Of a stretch of DNA of 11,536 bases, positions 5,458 through 11,536 are shown one piece after another. Each line of letters starts with the position of its first letter. The stretch's first letter is position 1. Source of the DNA: HGM04593 sp045588485 (GTDB lineage: Bacteria; Bacteroidota; Bacteroidia; Bacteroidales; Bacteroidaceae); assembly GCA_045588485.1 (NCBI GenBank), contig JAZNEI010000019.1:1-11536 (forward strand). Reading direction: 5' to 3'. The notes below the pieces were generated by a model. The model was not told where the DNA came from, made no database searches, and saw only the letters and a program-made list of their open reading frames with translations. Made by a program: the position numbers and the translations under genes.

Positions 5458-6285
5458 CTACTCCAGTGGTTTTATTCTTAGCCAGAATTCAGTGTCTGTG
5501 AAATTGTTGCTTGTGTTTGTATATACTATTTTCATTATCATCTTTTTCTCATCAATGAACTCATAATTCATGACAGAGACAGTACCCTCCCATGGCTTGT
5601 TGAAATGGCTTAGAATTTTCTCATGAAACGTGTTGTCATCGACAATATCATAGCATCCTTTCTGTACAACGAATCCGCTAATATTATTCCTGTACGGGAA
5701 TAACGAGTAATAGGTATTGTCATTATCATATACCTTTATAGCAGCTCCTACGTTGACATCTAACTTGCCCGCAGCATTCTGCTTTACAACGCATTGTTGC
5801 CACACGCCAACGATTGGGCATTTCACAACTTTATCTATTGTGTCAAGTCTGAATTCCACAGGCATCGTAACTGCCATAGGTTCAGGCTTGTTATATATCG
5901 TACCGGGGTTCCAGCGAGGCATCTTCTTTACCACGCGAATAGCCTCTTTGTCCAGAAGGCTGTTGCCACTACTTCTAGCGAGTTCAACCTTTTTAATTTT
6001 ACCGTTTTTCTCAACAATGAATCTTACAAATGCCTTTCCCTCTATTCCCGAAGCACTGCACTTCTTGGGATAGCGTATCTCTTTTTTCAAATAATCCATA
6101 AGAGCACGCATTCCGCCGGGGAACTCAGGTTGTTGTTCAGAAACAAGCATGACATCCTTCCCCTTTGCTGGAAGATCGATTTCAAACGGCTTATCACACT
6201 TATCCTGCGCGTGGCAAGGAATACAGAACAATGATAAAGCCATTGTTGCAATAGCAATAAATACAATAATTCGGTTTGGTTTCAT
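5458..6285 (-). CDS. TonB C-terminal domain protein with lipocalin-like tail
   Basis: About 275 residues, exported. Residues 1-26 are a signal peptide ending CHA before Gln27. Residues about 53-147 are a TonB_C domain: PEFPGGMRALMDYLKKEIRY, then the VRFIVEKNGKIKKVELARSS strand pair, LDKEAIRVVKKMPRWNPG, and closing PVEFRL. Residues about 157-275 look like a lipocalin/DUF4488-type domain (IVGVWQQC at the start, later YEFIDEKKMIMKIVY and EFWLRIKPLE). There is no transmembrane proline-rich TonB stalk, so it is unlikely to power TonB receptors. Periplasmic proteins of this build are common in Bacteroidetes and their role is unclear. The frame is open upstream to 6441, but that part overlaps the duplicated repeat. 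The Met at 6285 begins the signal peptide and lies 26 bases after a TATCTTTG box, so it is chosen. Confidence 0.83.
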   Translation of the reverse strand: MKPNRIIVFIAIATMALSLFCIPCHAQDKCDKPFEIDLPAKGKDVMLVSEQQPEFPGGMRALMDYLKKEIRYPKKCSASGIEGKAFVRFIVEKNGKIKKVELARSSGNSLLDKEAIRVVKKMPRWNPGTIYNKPEPMAVTMPVEFRLDTIDKVVKCPIVGVWQQCVVKQNAAGKLDVNVGAAIKVYDNDNTYYSLFPYRNNISGFVVQKGCYDIVDDNTFHEKILSHFNKPWEGTVSVMNYEFIDEKKMIMKIVYTNTSNNFTDTEFWLRIKPLE

Positions 6286-6311
6286 AGCTGTTAAAGTTTT
6301 CAGGTGATTAA

Positions 6312-6346
6312 CAAAGATAGCAACAAACGAGCGAAATAATATCAAA
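6312..6346 (-). promoter_or_regulatory. Candidate promoter of the TonB-C/lipocalin-like gene
   Basis: On the minus strand TATCTTTG (6312-6319) matches the -7 consensus. A TTTG inside the adjacent repeat (6343-6346) lies 23 bases upstream, slightly beyond the usual spacing. The predicted transcript would start near 6305, about 20 bases before the ATG at 6285. The -33 element, if real, is supplied by the dispersed repeat. Confidence 0.55.
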
Positions 6347-6490
6347 CTTGCTTGAATATTTTTCAAAGCGAGTGCAGTATATGTTCGCGGTTTACCGCAA
6401 ATATAGACACAAGCGAACGAGAAATATGAAGCTTGCTTCAATATTTTTCAAAGCGAGTGCAGTATATGTTCGCGGATTACCGTAAAGATA
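6325..6490 (-). repeat. Tandem duplication (period 85 bp) of a hairpin/promoter-like repeat
   Basis: Two units (about 6325-6405 and 6410-6490) are offset by exactly 85 bases. Thirty-six bases are identical (6355-6390 and 6440-6475). Flanking matches extend to CTTGCTT (6347, 6432) and to TTTACCGCAAATATA versus ATTACCGTAAAGATA. Each unit holds an imperfect hairpin around GCTTGA or GCTTCA, then a conserved block containing GCAGTATATGTTCGCGG. On the minus strand each begins with a -7-like box (TATATTTG at 6398-6405, TATCTTTA at 6483-6490). The hairpin part recurs at 11085-11119. The 379-base gene gap 6286-6664 otherwise holds only the weak structures noted at 6555-6643. Confidence 0.8.
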
Positions 6491-6554
6491 AATTATTTTT
6501 CTTGTAATTACAATGCTTTTAAAAGGTTTTCCAAAGCATCGAGGTCTCCTGGGG

Positions 6555-6643
6555 CAGTTTTGCGATTTGGTTCAGTTTATATCAAACTAAGGTTCTTTTT
6601 ACTATGCAAAACTGAAATACAAACACTTGGAAAGAAAGTTTGT
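6555..6643 (-). other. Weakly structured 3' region after the thioredoxin lipoprotein gene
   Basis: Downstream of the gene ending at 6665 are several modest inverted repeats: ACAAAC/GTTTGT (6619-6624 with 6638-6643), AGTTT/AAACT (6574-6578 with 6584-6588) and a long-range CAGTTTTGC/GCAAAACTG (6555-6563 with 6606-6614) enclosing the second. Together they could fold the 3' end of the minus-strand transcript. None is a convincing intrinsic terminator. Confidence 0.3.
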
Positions 6644-6664
6644 TGCACTGACACCATAAGAAAC

Positions 6665-8395
6665 TTACTTCTTCAGCAAAGAGTTTATTTGCAGCAGCAA
6701 GCCTTCTCCTGAGGATGGCGATTGGGCATCCGTGGTTACCAGCCGCCCCTCCTTGTCATACAATATATATGTGGGATATGCAGTCACATTCCATAATTCA
6801 TTGAGCAGCAGTTGCTGTTCCATTGGCAGGTTGTAGTGATATACATTGTCGCCTGTTATGTTGTTCTCTTTGATTACATTCTTCCACGATACTTCATCGG
6901 AACTGTAGGCAAAATAGAGAAATACCACATCCTTGCCTTTCAGTGCCTCCTTTATTGCAGGGGCGTGTTTCATCTCTTCTTTGCACGGTCCGCACCAGGT
7001 GCCCCATACATCAATGTATATTACCTTGCCTTTATGCGGAGCAAGAATAGCATTCAACAGCGAATCGGTCTCGGAAATCTCGCCTACTTCGGGTTTGTTT
7101 ACTGCGATTTTCTCCTCAGCTATACGCTTGTAATGTTCCATCCGCTTCTCTATCAGTTCAATGAAGAAACGGTTCTCAATATTCTCTTTCACAACATTCC
7201 ACCCATCAGGGCACTGCATCCCCGATGTATTGTCCAAGAAATACATTATGTAGGATGCGTTGATGAAATCCTTCTCGCTCTTTGGAATTGGATACGCATC
7301 GGTATATTCACAATTAAGACGGAAACTCAGTGTCATCATAAGGTTCATTGCGCTGTCGGGCTGTTGCTCCACTAAGGATTTAAGTTTGTTAGCCTCGACA
7401 ATGGAATCAGTAAAGGCTAAGTCCTCTTGGTATGGAGCGAGGAATGTCTCGGCCTGCTCTTCGGTAGCGCCGTTGCTCTTCTTTGCGAGTGCTCCGGCGC
7501 GGGCTGTCCAGGCACGCCTGAAGGAGTGGCTTCTTTCGGCCGGGACATCAATGAGTCCCCTGCACCTCAATTCCTCGGCAATCAAATATAAAGGAGTGGG
7601 AGTCCAAGGCATATAAGGATAAAGATTCTCAATTTGCATGCATTGGTCAATATCCACATAACGGTCTATCCACAAAGTGTATGGTGGCAGGCTCGCTTTC
7701 CACATCTCATCAATGAAAGCGAAATACTCCGCTGTAGGCGGTTCGGGAGTATTGTCGCAACAGTAAAGAGCAGAATAGTAAAGGGCAAGAGATGTTATGT
7801 AACCGCGCATCAAGGGATAGATTTGTCGCTTCAACGGAGTAGTTCCACTGAGCAGACTGTCGAGCGTAGCCACTGAACCGTTGTAGAACTCCCTGCAACG
7901 ACGCAGATGTTCCTGCGGCTCCATTGTGTCATGAATGGGGTGAAGGCGTAAAGCACGTGATTCCACTTCCCACCCGGTGATGAAAGTTTCGTAACGGGCA
8001 AGTTCGTTGTTTATTGGAGCATTGTCGCCGTCAAAAGTGACGCTTGAACCATCGCACACCACCTGTAGTGTATCGCCACCGTTGGCAAGCATCTTGAATT
8101 CGCGTCCTCCAATATACAGGTCGAGCAGCGTAGCATTATATACAGGGACTGTGAATGAAAAATAACCCTGCTCATCAGGCTCAAAGAAAATCTTGTCATA
8201 CTCGCACATATCCTTTAAATAGCCCACATACGCCTCACGGTCGGTGCCATGGGATTTCTTTACCGTTCCCTTCACATGTACACTATCCAAGGTGTACTCA
8301 TTCTTTATAAACGAATCCGTTCCTGTCTTCAATGAAGCACATGATGCAAGCAATGCCACTGCCGGCAGTAAAAGTGATTTTAAAATCCTATTCAT
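6665..8395 (-). CDS. TlpA-type thioredoxin-domain lipoprotein
   Basis: A 576-residue predicted lipoprotein thiol-disulfide oxidoreductase. Residues 1-19 are a lipoprotein signal with lipobox LASC (Cys19). Residues about 35-125 form a beta-rich N-terminal domain of DUF4369/carboxypeptidase-like type (VHVKGTVKKSHG, then YFSFTVPVYNATLLDLYIGG). Residues about 130-440 are a long mostly helical insert. Residues about 450-576 are a TlpA/ResA thioredoxin fold: GKVIYIDVWGTWCGPCKEE with the WCGPC redox motif at 467-471, FLYFAYSSDEVSW, the cis-proline AYPTY (Pro541), and YDKEGRLV. It should act in the periplasm or on the outer-membrane inner face, reducing or isomerising disulfides. The client is unknown. 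Its start is 22 bases after the stop of a truncated thioredoxin-fold gene, which suggests the two once formed a transcription unit. Confidence 0.92.
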   Translation of the reverse strand: MNRILKSLLLPAVALLASCASLKTGTDSFIKNEYTLDSVHVKGTVKKSHGTDREAYVGYLKDMCEYDKIFFEPDEQGYFSFTVPVYNATLLDLYIGGREFKMLANGGDTLQVVCDGSSVTFDGDNAPINNELARYETFITGWEVESRALRLHPIHDTMEPQEHLRRCREFYNGSVATLDSLLSGTTPLKRQIYPLMRGYITSLALYYSALYCCDNTPEPPTAEYFAFIDEMWKASLPPYTLWIDRYVDIDQCMQIENLYPYMPWTPTPLYLIAEELRCRGLIDVPAERSHSFRRAWTARAGALAKKSNGATEEQAETFLAPYQEDLAFTDSIVEANKLKSLVEQQPDSAMNLMMTLSFRLNCEYTDAYPIPKSEKDFINASYIMYFLDNTSGMQCPDGWNVVKENIENRFFIELIEKRMEHYKRIAEEKIAVNKPEVGEISETDSLLNAILAPHKGKVIYIDVWGTWCGPCKEEMKHAPAIKEALKGKDVVFLYFAYSSDEVSWKNVIKENNITGDNVYHYNLPMEQQLLLNELWNVTAYPTYILYDKEGRLVTTDAQSPSSGEGLLLQINSLLKK

Positions 8396-8416
8396 CGTAT
8401 TTTATCATTTTTTGTT

Positions 8417-8557
8417 TTATTCATCAACCTTCTGCTTTAAGCAGCCTTCGTGGTAACCGGTCCATTGTTCAAGGACAATGCCATCGGGCGAGATAAGCGT
8501 GTAGTTAGGGATACCTCCAATGCTATGTATATTGTTTTTTGCGTAATCGAAATAACT
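8417..8557 (-). pseudogene. C-terminal remnant of a second TlpA-type thioredoxin gene
   Basis: A 46-residue reading frame with no start codon ends at the stop 8417-8419. It encodes SYFDYAKNNIHS, then GGIPNYTLISPDGIVLEQW and TGYHEGCLKQKVDE. This matches the last part of a TlpA/thioredoxin fold: cis-proline strand (GIPNYTLI), beta-hairpin with SPDG, and final helix. The 576-residue neighbour has the equivalent AYPTYILYDKEGRLV. Upstream it runs straight into the 3' end of aguB in another frame, so the redox motif and the rest are missing. It reads as a deletion stump rather than a small gene. Confidence 0.72.
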
Positions 8558-8565
8558 CAACTTTC

Positions 8566-9444
8566 TTACTCCTCGTCAAGAAATCTTTTTGTTATTGGTG
8601 CGTACTCCTCGATGCGACGGTCGCGCAGGAAAGGCCACCATTGACGCACCGACTCACTACGCTCAATGCTGACCTCAACTACTGCTGTTTGCTCCTCTTC
8701 GCCAAAATGTGCAAGAAACTCGCCTTGAGGACCTGCAACGAAACTATGTCCCCAGAACTGTATGCCGTTTGTCATTCCCGATGGGTCGGGCTCGTGGCCG
8801 CAACGGTTCACTGCAATTACGGGTATTCCGTTGGCAACAGCGTGTCCGCGTTGTACTGTTTGCCATGCACCAAGCTGACGCTCTTGCTCCTCTTTTGTAT
8901 CGCTGCTTTCCCAGCCAATGGCAGTGGGGTAAATGAGAAGGTCGGCTCCGCGAAGCGCCATAAGGCGTGCGCCCTCGGGATACCATTGGTCCCAGCATAC
9001 TTGTACGCCTAATGTACCAATTGATGTTCTTATGGGCCGGAATCCTATGTCGCCCGGAGTGAAATAGAATTTCTCGTAATATGCCGGGTCGTCGGGGATG
9101 TGCATTTTGCGATATTTGCCTGCTATACTGCCATCTTTGTCAAAAACAACGGCTGTGTTATGATAAAGTCCTTTTGCTCTTGCCTCGAAGAGTGATGTCA
9201 CAAGCACTACTTTGCACTCGGCAGCTATGGCGCTGTAAAACTCGGTCGATGGGCCGGGAATAGTCTCGGCCAATGAAAAATTCTGTGTGCTCTCGACCTG
9301 ACAGAAATAGAGCGAATTGTGTAACTCCTGAAGCACTACAAGCTCGGCACCTTCGGCGGCTACCTTACGTATGTTATTGGCAAGTTTTTGTTTGTTCTGT
9401 TCTACATTTTCGCAGTTACTCTGCTGTATAATACCTATTTTCAT
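8566..9444 (-). CDS. aguB: N-carbamoylputrescine amidase (AguB)
   Basis: A 292-residue nitrilase-superfamily amidohydrolase that hydrolyses N-carbamoylputrescine to putrescine, CO2 and ammonia in the cytoplasm. The catalytic triad is visible: Glu40 (VVLQELHNSLYFCQ), Lys113 (GKYRKMHIPDDPAYYEK) and Cys150 (GVQVCWDQWYPEGAR). The segments ADLLIYPTAIGWE and QTVQRGHAVANGIPV match the N-carbamoylputrescine branch, as does the Glu/Cys-containing LYFCQ loop. The end FLRDRRIEEYAPI is typical. The length fits plant and bacterial AguB (about 290-300). It lies 28 bases downstream of aguA on the same strand, which supports the assignment over other nitrilases. The stop codon lies within the frame of the thioredoxin remnant that follows. 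Confidence 0.95.
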   Translation of the reverse strand: MKIGIIQQSNCENVEQNKQKLANNIRKVAAEGAELVVLQELHNSLYFCQVESTQNFSLAETIPGPSTEFYSAIAAECKVVLVTSLFEARAKGLYHNTAVVFDKDGSIAGKYRKMHIPDDPAYYEKFYFTPGDIGFRPIRTSIGTLGVQVCWDQWYPEGARLMALRGADLLIYPTAIGWESSDTKEEQERQLGAWQTVQRGHAVANGIPVIAVNRCGHEPDPSGMTNGIQFWGHSFVAGPQGEFLAHFGEEEQTAVVEVSIERSESVRQWWPFLRDRRIEEYAPITKRFLDEE

Positions 9445-9472
9445 ATTTTCTCTACTTGAATGATGGTTAAGA

Positions 9473-10513
9473 TTAGTACCTCTCGATAGTGGGATACTGC
9501 ATCGTTACGCAGTGCAGCGAGCCGTGCTGCTTGATGAGTGCGCGGCAGTCAATACCTACTATGTCGTACGTGGGGAATGCTTTTGCTATTATCTCGGCTG
9601 CACGTTTGTCATTCTCGGGTTGTGCGTATGTGGGGTAAAGTACTGCATTGTTCATTATCAGGAAATTGGCGTATGTTGCCGGCAGACGCTCGCCATCCTC
9701 GTCAAAAATGGCATCGGGCGAGGGTAGTGCAAGCAGACGATACGGGTTGCCCTCCTCGGTACGGAATGTTGCCAGCTGCGCCTCCATTGCCTGAAGGTCG
9801 GCAAATTGTTCATCCTCTGGGTCGTCGCAACGCACGTGTACGATTGTGTCGTTAGGAGCAAAGCGTGCTATGGTGTCGATGTGTCCGTCGGTGTCATCAC
9901 CAATGAGGTTGCCGTGGTCGAGCCATAGCACACGTCTTACGTGCAGCATCTGCATCAGACGTTTTTCTATCTGTTCGCGTGTCAGTGGCTGATTACGGTG
10001 GGGTGCCATAAGGCAGTGGGTTGTGGTGAGAAGTGTTCCTTTGCCGTCGCTTTCTATCGAACCTCCTTCAAGGACAAGGCTCAGACAATCCTCATATTCG
10101 CCTTTCACAACACCTGCGTCATACATCTTGCTATTGATGGAATTATCCTTGTCGGCAGCAAATTTACGTCCCCATCCGTTAAACTCAAAGTCGAGGTAGT
10201 GTGGGACCGTGTCACCCAATATTGTTATAAAGGCGTGGTCGCGTGCCCAGGTGTCGTTGCTTTCGCATTGGAAAAAGCGAATATTCTGTATGTTAGCCGC
10301 TGTCATCTGCAACTGTTTGCGCACAGCATCGGTATCGGGTGCTACAATAAGCAGTTTTTCGCGGCGGCTTATGGCTACTGCAATGTCTATGAAGCATTTT
10401 ATTGCTTCATCCAACATGTATGCCCAATCGGTATTCTCGTGTGGCCAGGTGAGCTGTACCATCTGCTGCTTATGCCACTCGGCAGGTAGAAAAAGTTCTC
10501 GTCTCTGTTCCAT
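9473..10513 (-). CDS. aguA: Agmatine deiminase (AguA)
   Basis: A 346-residue member of the guanidino-group-modifying (PPAD-type) family that converts agmatine to N-carbamoylputrescine and ammonia. Family features: the N-terminal LPAEWHKQQMVQLTWPHENTDW; SNDTWARDHAFI (85-96), with Asp87 and Trp89-Arg91-Asp92; FNGWGRKF (111-118); LEGGSIESDGKGTLLTT (148-164); DDTDGHIDTIARF (206-218), with catalytic His211; and the nucleophile Cys335 in GSLHCVTMQ near the C-terminus. The length is slightly shorter than E. coli-type enzymes (about 365). The start is 8 bases after the upstream DUF2148 stop, and aguB follows after 28 bases, so the three genes are almost certainly one operon making putrescine from arginine-derived agmatine. 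The arginine decarboxylase gene is not in the window. Confidence 0.97.
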   Translation of the reverse strand: MEQRRELFLPAEWHKQQMVQLTWPHENTDWAYMLDEAIKCFIDIAVAISRREKLLIVAPDTDAVRKQLQMTAANIQNIRFFQCESNDTWARDHAFITILGDTVPHYLDFEFNGWGRKFAADKDNSINSKMYDAGVVKGEYEDCLSLVLEGGSIESDGKGTLLTTTHCLMAPHRNQPLTREQIEKRLMQMLHVRRVLWLDHGNLIGDDTDGHIDTIARFAPNDTIVHVRCDDPEDEQFADLQAMEAQLATFRTEEGNPYRLLALPSPDAIFDEDGERLPATYANFLIMNNAVLYPTYAQPENDKRAAEIIAKAFPTYDIVGIDCRALIKQHGSLHCVTMQYPTIERY

Positions 10514-10521
10514 TGTTGTGC

Positions 10522-11043
10522 TTATTTACGGTCGAAGAATGGATTTTTTGAACTTGCGCTTACAGGAATTGCAATTACGTAGTTGCAACCCGGTAACCAT
10601 CCGAGTTTATGTGCAGCGTATCCTGCCGAGTACATTACACGGGTGTCGACGCGCAGGTCGGCAGCTGTGGCACAGGCCGAGCCTATGGCAATACCTACAT
10701 CAATGGTGTTCATTGTGCAGGGTACACCTTCGCCACGTGCTTCGCATGTGTCCGAGCCACAGTAGGCGCAGTTGAGTCCCATTGCCTGACTGCGCGAACC
10801 TATGAGCAGTATCGCATCGGCCGAGAGGATATTCTCGGCATCTCGTATCATTCCTGCACGCTGGCGCTCCTCTCCTATTTGACGTAGTGCATTGGAAAGT
10901 GCGTAGATATCATCCTCTACAACAAGGAAAATCTCTATAATATCGCATCCACGTGCCTTTGGAGCAGTGCGTGCTGCTGTCATCATCTGTTTTGCGGCAT
11001 CAATCACCTGTTGATGGCGCGTTTCACGTTCGTTGTATATCAT
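10522..11043 (-). CDS. DUF2148 ferredoxin-like protein, first gene of the agu operon
   Basis: A 173-residue protein of the DUF2148 (COG4739, 'ferredoxin domain-containing') type. Residues 8-35 look like a nitroreductase-like N-terminus (QVIDAAKQMMTAARTAPKARGCD). A cysteine cluster follows at Cys92, Cys95, Cys100 and Cys109 (NCAYCGSDTCEARG, then VPC), suitable for an iron-sulfur cluster. Additional Cys33, Cys124 and Cys153 are present, and a glycine-rich stretch IDVGIAIGSACATAADL spans 114-130. No signal peptide or membrane segment is seen, so it is cytoplasmic. The gene ends 8 bases before aguA, so it is very likely co-transcribed with the putrescine genes, though its biochemical role is unknown. 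A weak -7-like TACATTCG lies upstream at 11072-11079, next to a dispersed repeat copy. Confidence 0.85.
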   Translation of the reverse strand: MIYNERETRHQQVIDAAKQMMTAARTAPKARGCDIIEIFLVVEDDIYALSNALRQIGEERQRAGMIRDAENILSADAILLIGSRSQAMGLNCAYCGSDTCEARGEGVPCTMNTIDVGIAIGSACATAADLRVDTRVMYSAGYAAHKLGWLPGCNYVIAIPVSASSKNPFFDRK

Positions 11044-11084
11044 AATTGTCGCTTTTACGTTATTTTTTGCGAATGTACAAAAAA

Positions 11085-11119
11085 ACGAGCGAAATATATC
11101 AAGCTCGCTTGAATATTTT
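11085..11119 (-). repeat. Third, dispersed copy of the hairpin repeat
   Basis: ACGAGCGAAATATATCAAGC, then TCGCTTGAATATTTT, matches the hairpin half of the units at 6325 and 6410. It folds as TCAAGC/GCTTGA (11099-11104 with 11107-11112) plus AAATAT/ATATTT with one bulged A. As at 6325, it lies about 40 bases upstream of a minus-strand ATG (11043) in the same orientation. The adjacent conserved block of the 6.3-kb copies (around GCAGTATATGTTCGCGG) is absent. Confidence 0.7.
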
Positions 11120-11125
11120 GCAGCG

Positions 11126-11219
11126 GCAACGCGAATAAAGCGTTGCTTGCGACGACTGAAGCTTTAGCTTTACAAAGGAGTGCAGCTTGCTGCATACATT
11201 TTTCATCTGCCGCAGGCAG
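11126..11219. repeat. Cluster of four small hairpins
   Basis: Four short inverted repeats follow one another: GCAACGC/GCGTTGC (11126-11132 with 11140-11146), AAGCT/AGCTT (11159-11163 with 11166-11170), TGCAGC/GCTGCA (11181-11186 with 11189-11194) and CTGCC/GGCAG (11207-11211 with 11215-11219). Spacing between hairpin centres is about 20-30 bases. No credible gene is present. The 80-residue minus-strand frame across this region just translates the repeats. Confidence 0.65.
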
Positions 11220-11220
11220 T

Positions 11221-11310
11221 CGGGCGATTGAAAATCGCCCCTACACGCAATGAATTTGCAGTAACTGATGGTTTTTTTCGCAAATAGTAGGGGCGATTTC
11301 CAATCGCCCG
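11221..11310. repeat. BIME-like pair of inverted REP hairpins
   Basis: The 24-base arm 11221-11244 (CGGGCGATTGAAAATCGCCC then CTAC) is the reverse complement of 11287-11310 with one mismatch. Each arm is itself a hairpin: GGGCGAT/ATCGCCC (11222-11228 with 11234-11240, and 11291-11297 with 11303-11309), each with a five-base loop and a GTAG/CTAC edge. This is the REP/inverse-REP arrangement of bacterial interspersed mosaic elements, which elsewhere are mobilised by a REP-associated tyrosine transposase. None is encoded in this window. Confidence 0.8.
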
Positions 11311-11400
11311 CAACACGCAATATTAAAAAGTAACTAAACAAATTTATTGGTGTTCGGTAAAACTTTTTCAGTCTCTCATTTAGTCTTGTTTGCTGAATTC

Positions 11401-11459
11401 AGCCTTTCATTGTTCTTTTTCTCCTACTTTTCGTGCCGACGAAAAGTAGGCAAAAGGCT
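11401..11459. repeat. Nested hairpin, probable dispersed repeat or terminator
   Basis: A perfect 12-bp stem CCTACTTTTCGT/ACGAAAAGTAGG (11423-11434 with 11439-11450, loop GCCG) is enclosed by an outer AGCCTTT/AAAGGCT pair (11401-11407 with 11453-11459). Downstream sequence to 11536, including GGGTGCTGCGGAACTCGCTT, has no coding frame of note. From memory it resembles a widespread Bacteroidales intergenic repeat, which I cannot verify here. The stretch 11311-11400 shows nothing recognisable. Confidence 0.5.
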
Positions 11460-11536
11460 CTGCGTACAGAAAATCTTAACGTAAAATGCTCACGATGTTT
11501 TTTGGGTGCTGCGGAACTCGCTTCGCTCAAACATCC

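Noticed and set aside
6286..6441. Upstream extension of the TonB-C/lipocalin-like protein to 6441
   Set aside because: The extra 52 residues translate the duplicated repeat and the TATCTTTG promoter box. The signal peptide begins at the internal Met (6285).
6514..6579. Minus-strand 22-codon stretch ending LDALENLLKAL before a stop, possibly the end of a lost gene
   Set aside because: It is open for only 22 codons after an in-frame stop, has no start, and resembles no family I can name. Too short to call a pseudogene.
9941..10489. 182-codon plus-strand frame opposite aguA
   Set aside because: Antisense shadow of a gene with complete catalytic motifs. The peptide is rich in Cys, His and Phe without any domain pattern.
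11085..11310. CRISPR array made from the repeated hairpins
   Set aside because: Repeats are not identical or regularly spaced, there are no unique spacers of uniform size, and no cas genes are nearby.
11099..11341. 80-codon minus-strand reading frame at the right end
   Set aside because: It is a translation of the hairpin/BIME repeats (both REP arms appear in the peptide as D-W/F-x-S-P-type segments). It has no domain, no promoter and no conserved character.

Overview
The window looks like chromosomal DNA from a Bacteroidales bacterium (Bacteroides/Phocaeicola/Prevotella-like). Three things point there: protein families typical of that order (DUF4369 and TlpA-type lipoproteins, a TonB-C protein with a lipocalin-like tail, a Dps-like ferritin, an AraC regulator with an unusual cupin half); start codons without strong Shine-Dalgarno sites; and several promoters fitting the Bacteroidetes -7 consensus TAnnTTTG, one with a well-placed -33 TTTG. 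The genus is inferred and cannot be fixed from sequence alone. There are no rRNA or tRNA genes, no CRISPR array and no intact transposase.

Layout. 1-287 (-) is the N-terminal half of an AraC-type regulator running off the left edge, divergent from a GNAT acetyltransferase (431-1027, +). After a long hairpin comes panB (1241-2062, +; pantothenate synthesis), which converges across a second long hairpin on a minus-strand cluster: thiE/tenI-like gene (up to 4516), prs (PRPP synthetase) and a small DUF4369 lipoprotein. Divergent from that cluster is a Dps-like ferritin (4737-5252, +). A 121-bp inverted-repeat element and a strong intrinsic terminator follow, then a minus-strand TonB-C/lipocalin-like protein (5458-6285). 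Its upstream region is a tandemly duplicated promoter-like repeat. Next come a large TlpA-type thioredoxin lipoprotein (6665-8395, -), the stump of a second thioredoxin-fold gene (8417-8557, -), and a compact minus-strand operon, DUF2148 ferredoxin-like gene - aguA - aguB (11043 down to 8566). The last 490 bp are gene-free and packed with small hairpins and REP/BIME-like repeats.

How the genes work together. AguA and AguB form two consecutive steps from agmatine to putrescine, with a possible redox or accessory protein (DUF2148) encoded first. Prs makes PRPP, and PanB feeds pantothenate/CoA. The envelope proteins (two lipoproteins and the TonB-C protein) have no assigned substrates. The ferritin fits iron and peroxide protection in an anaerobe.

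The coding content is mostly ordinary. What deserves attention is mainly non-coding: a dispersed hairpin repeat that sits just upstream of minus-strand start codons, is tandemly duplicated once, and shows one compensatory base-pair change between copies; the hairpin/BIME cluster at the right end; an inverted-repeat element after the ferritin gene; and a truncated thioredoxin gene. Repeat-family statements beyond what is visible here are from recollection or inference, since no search could be run.
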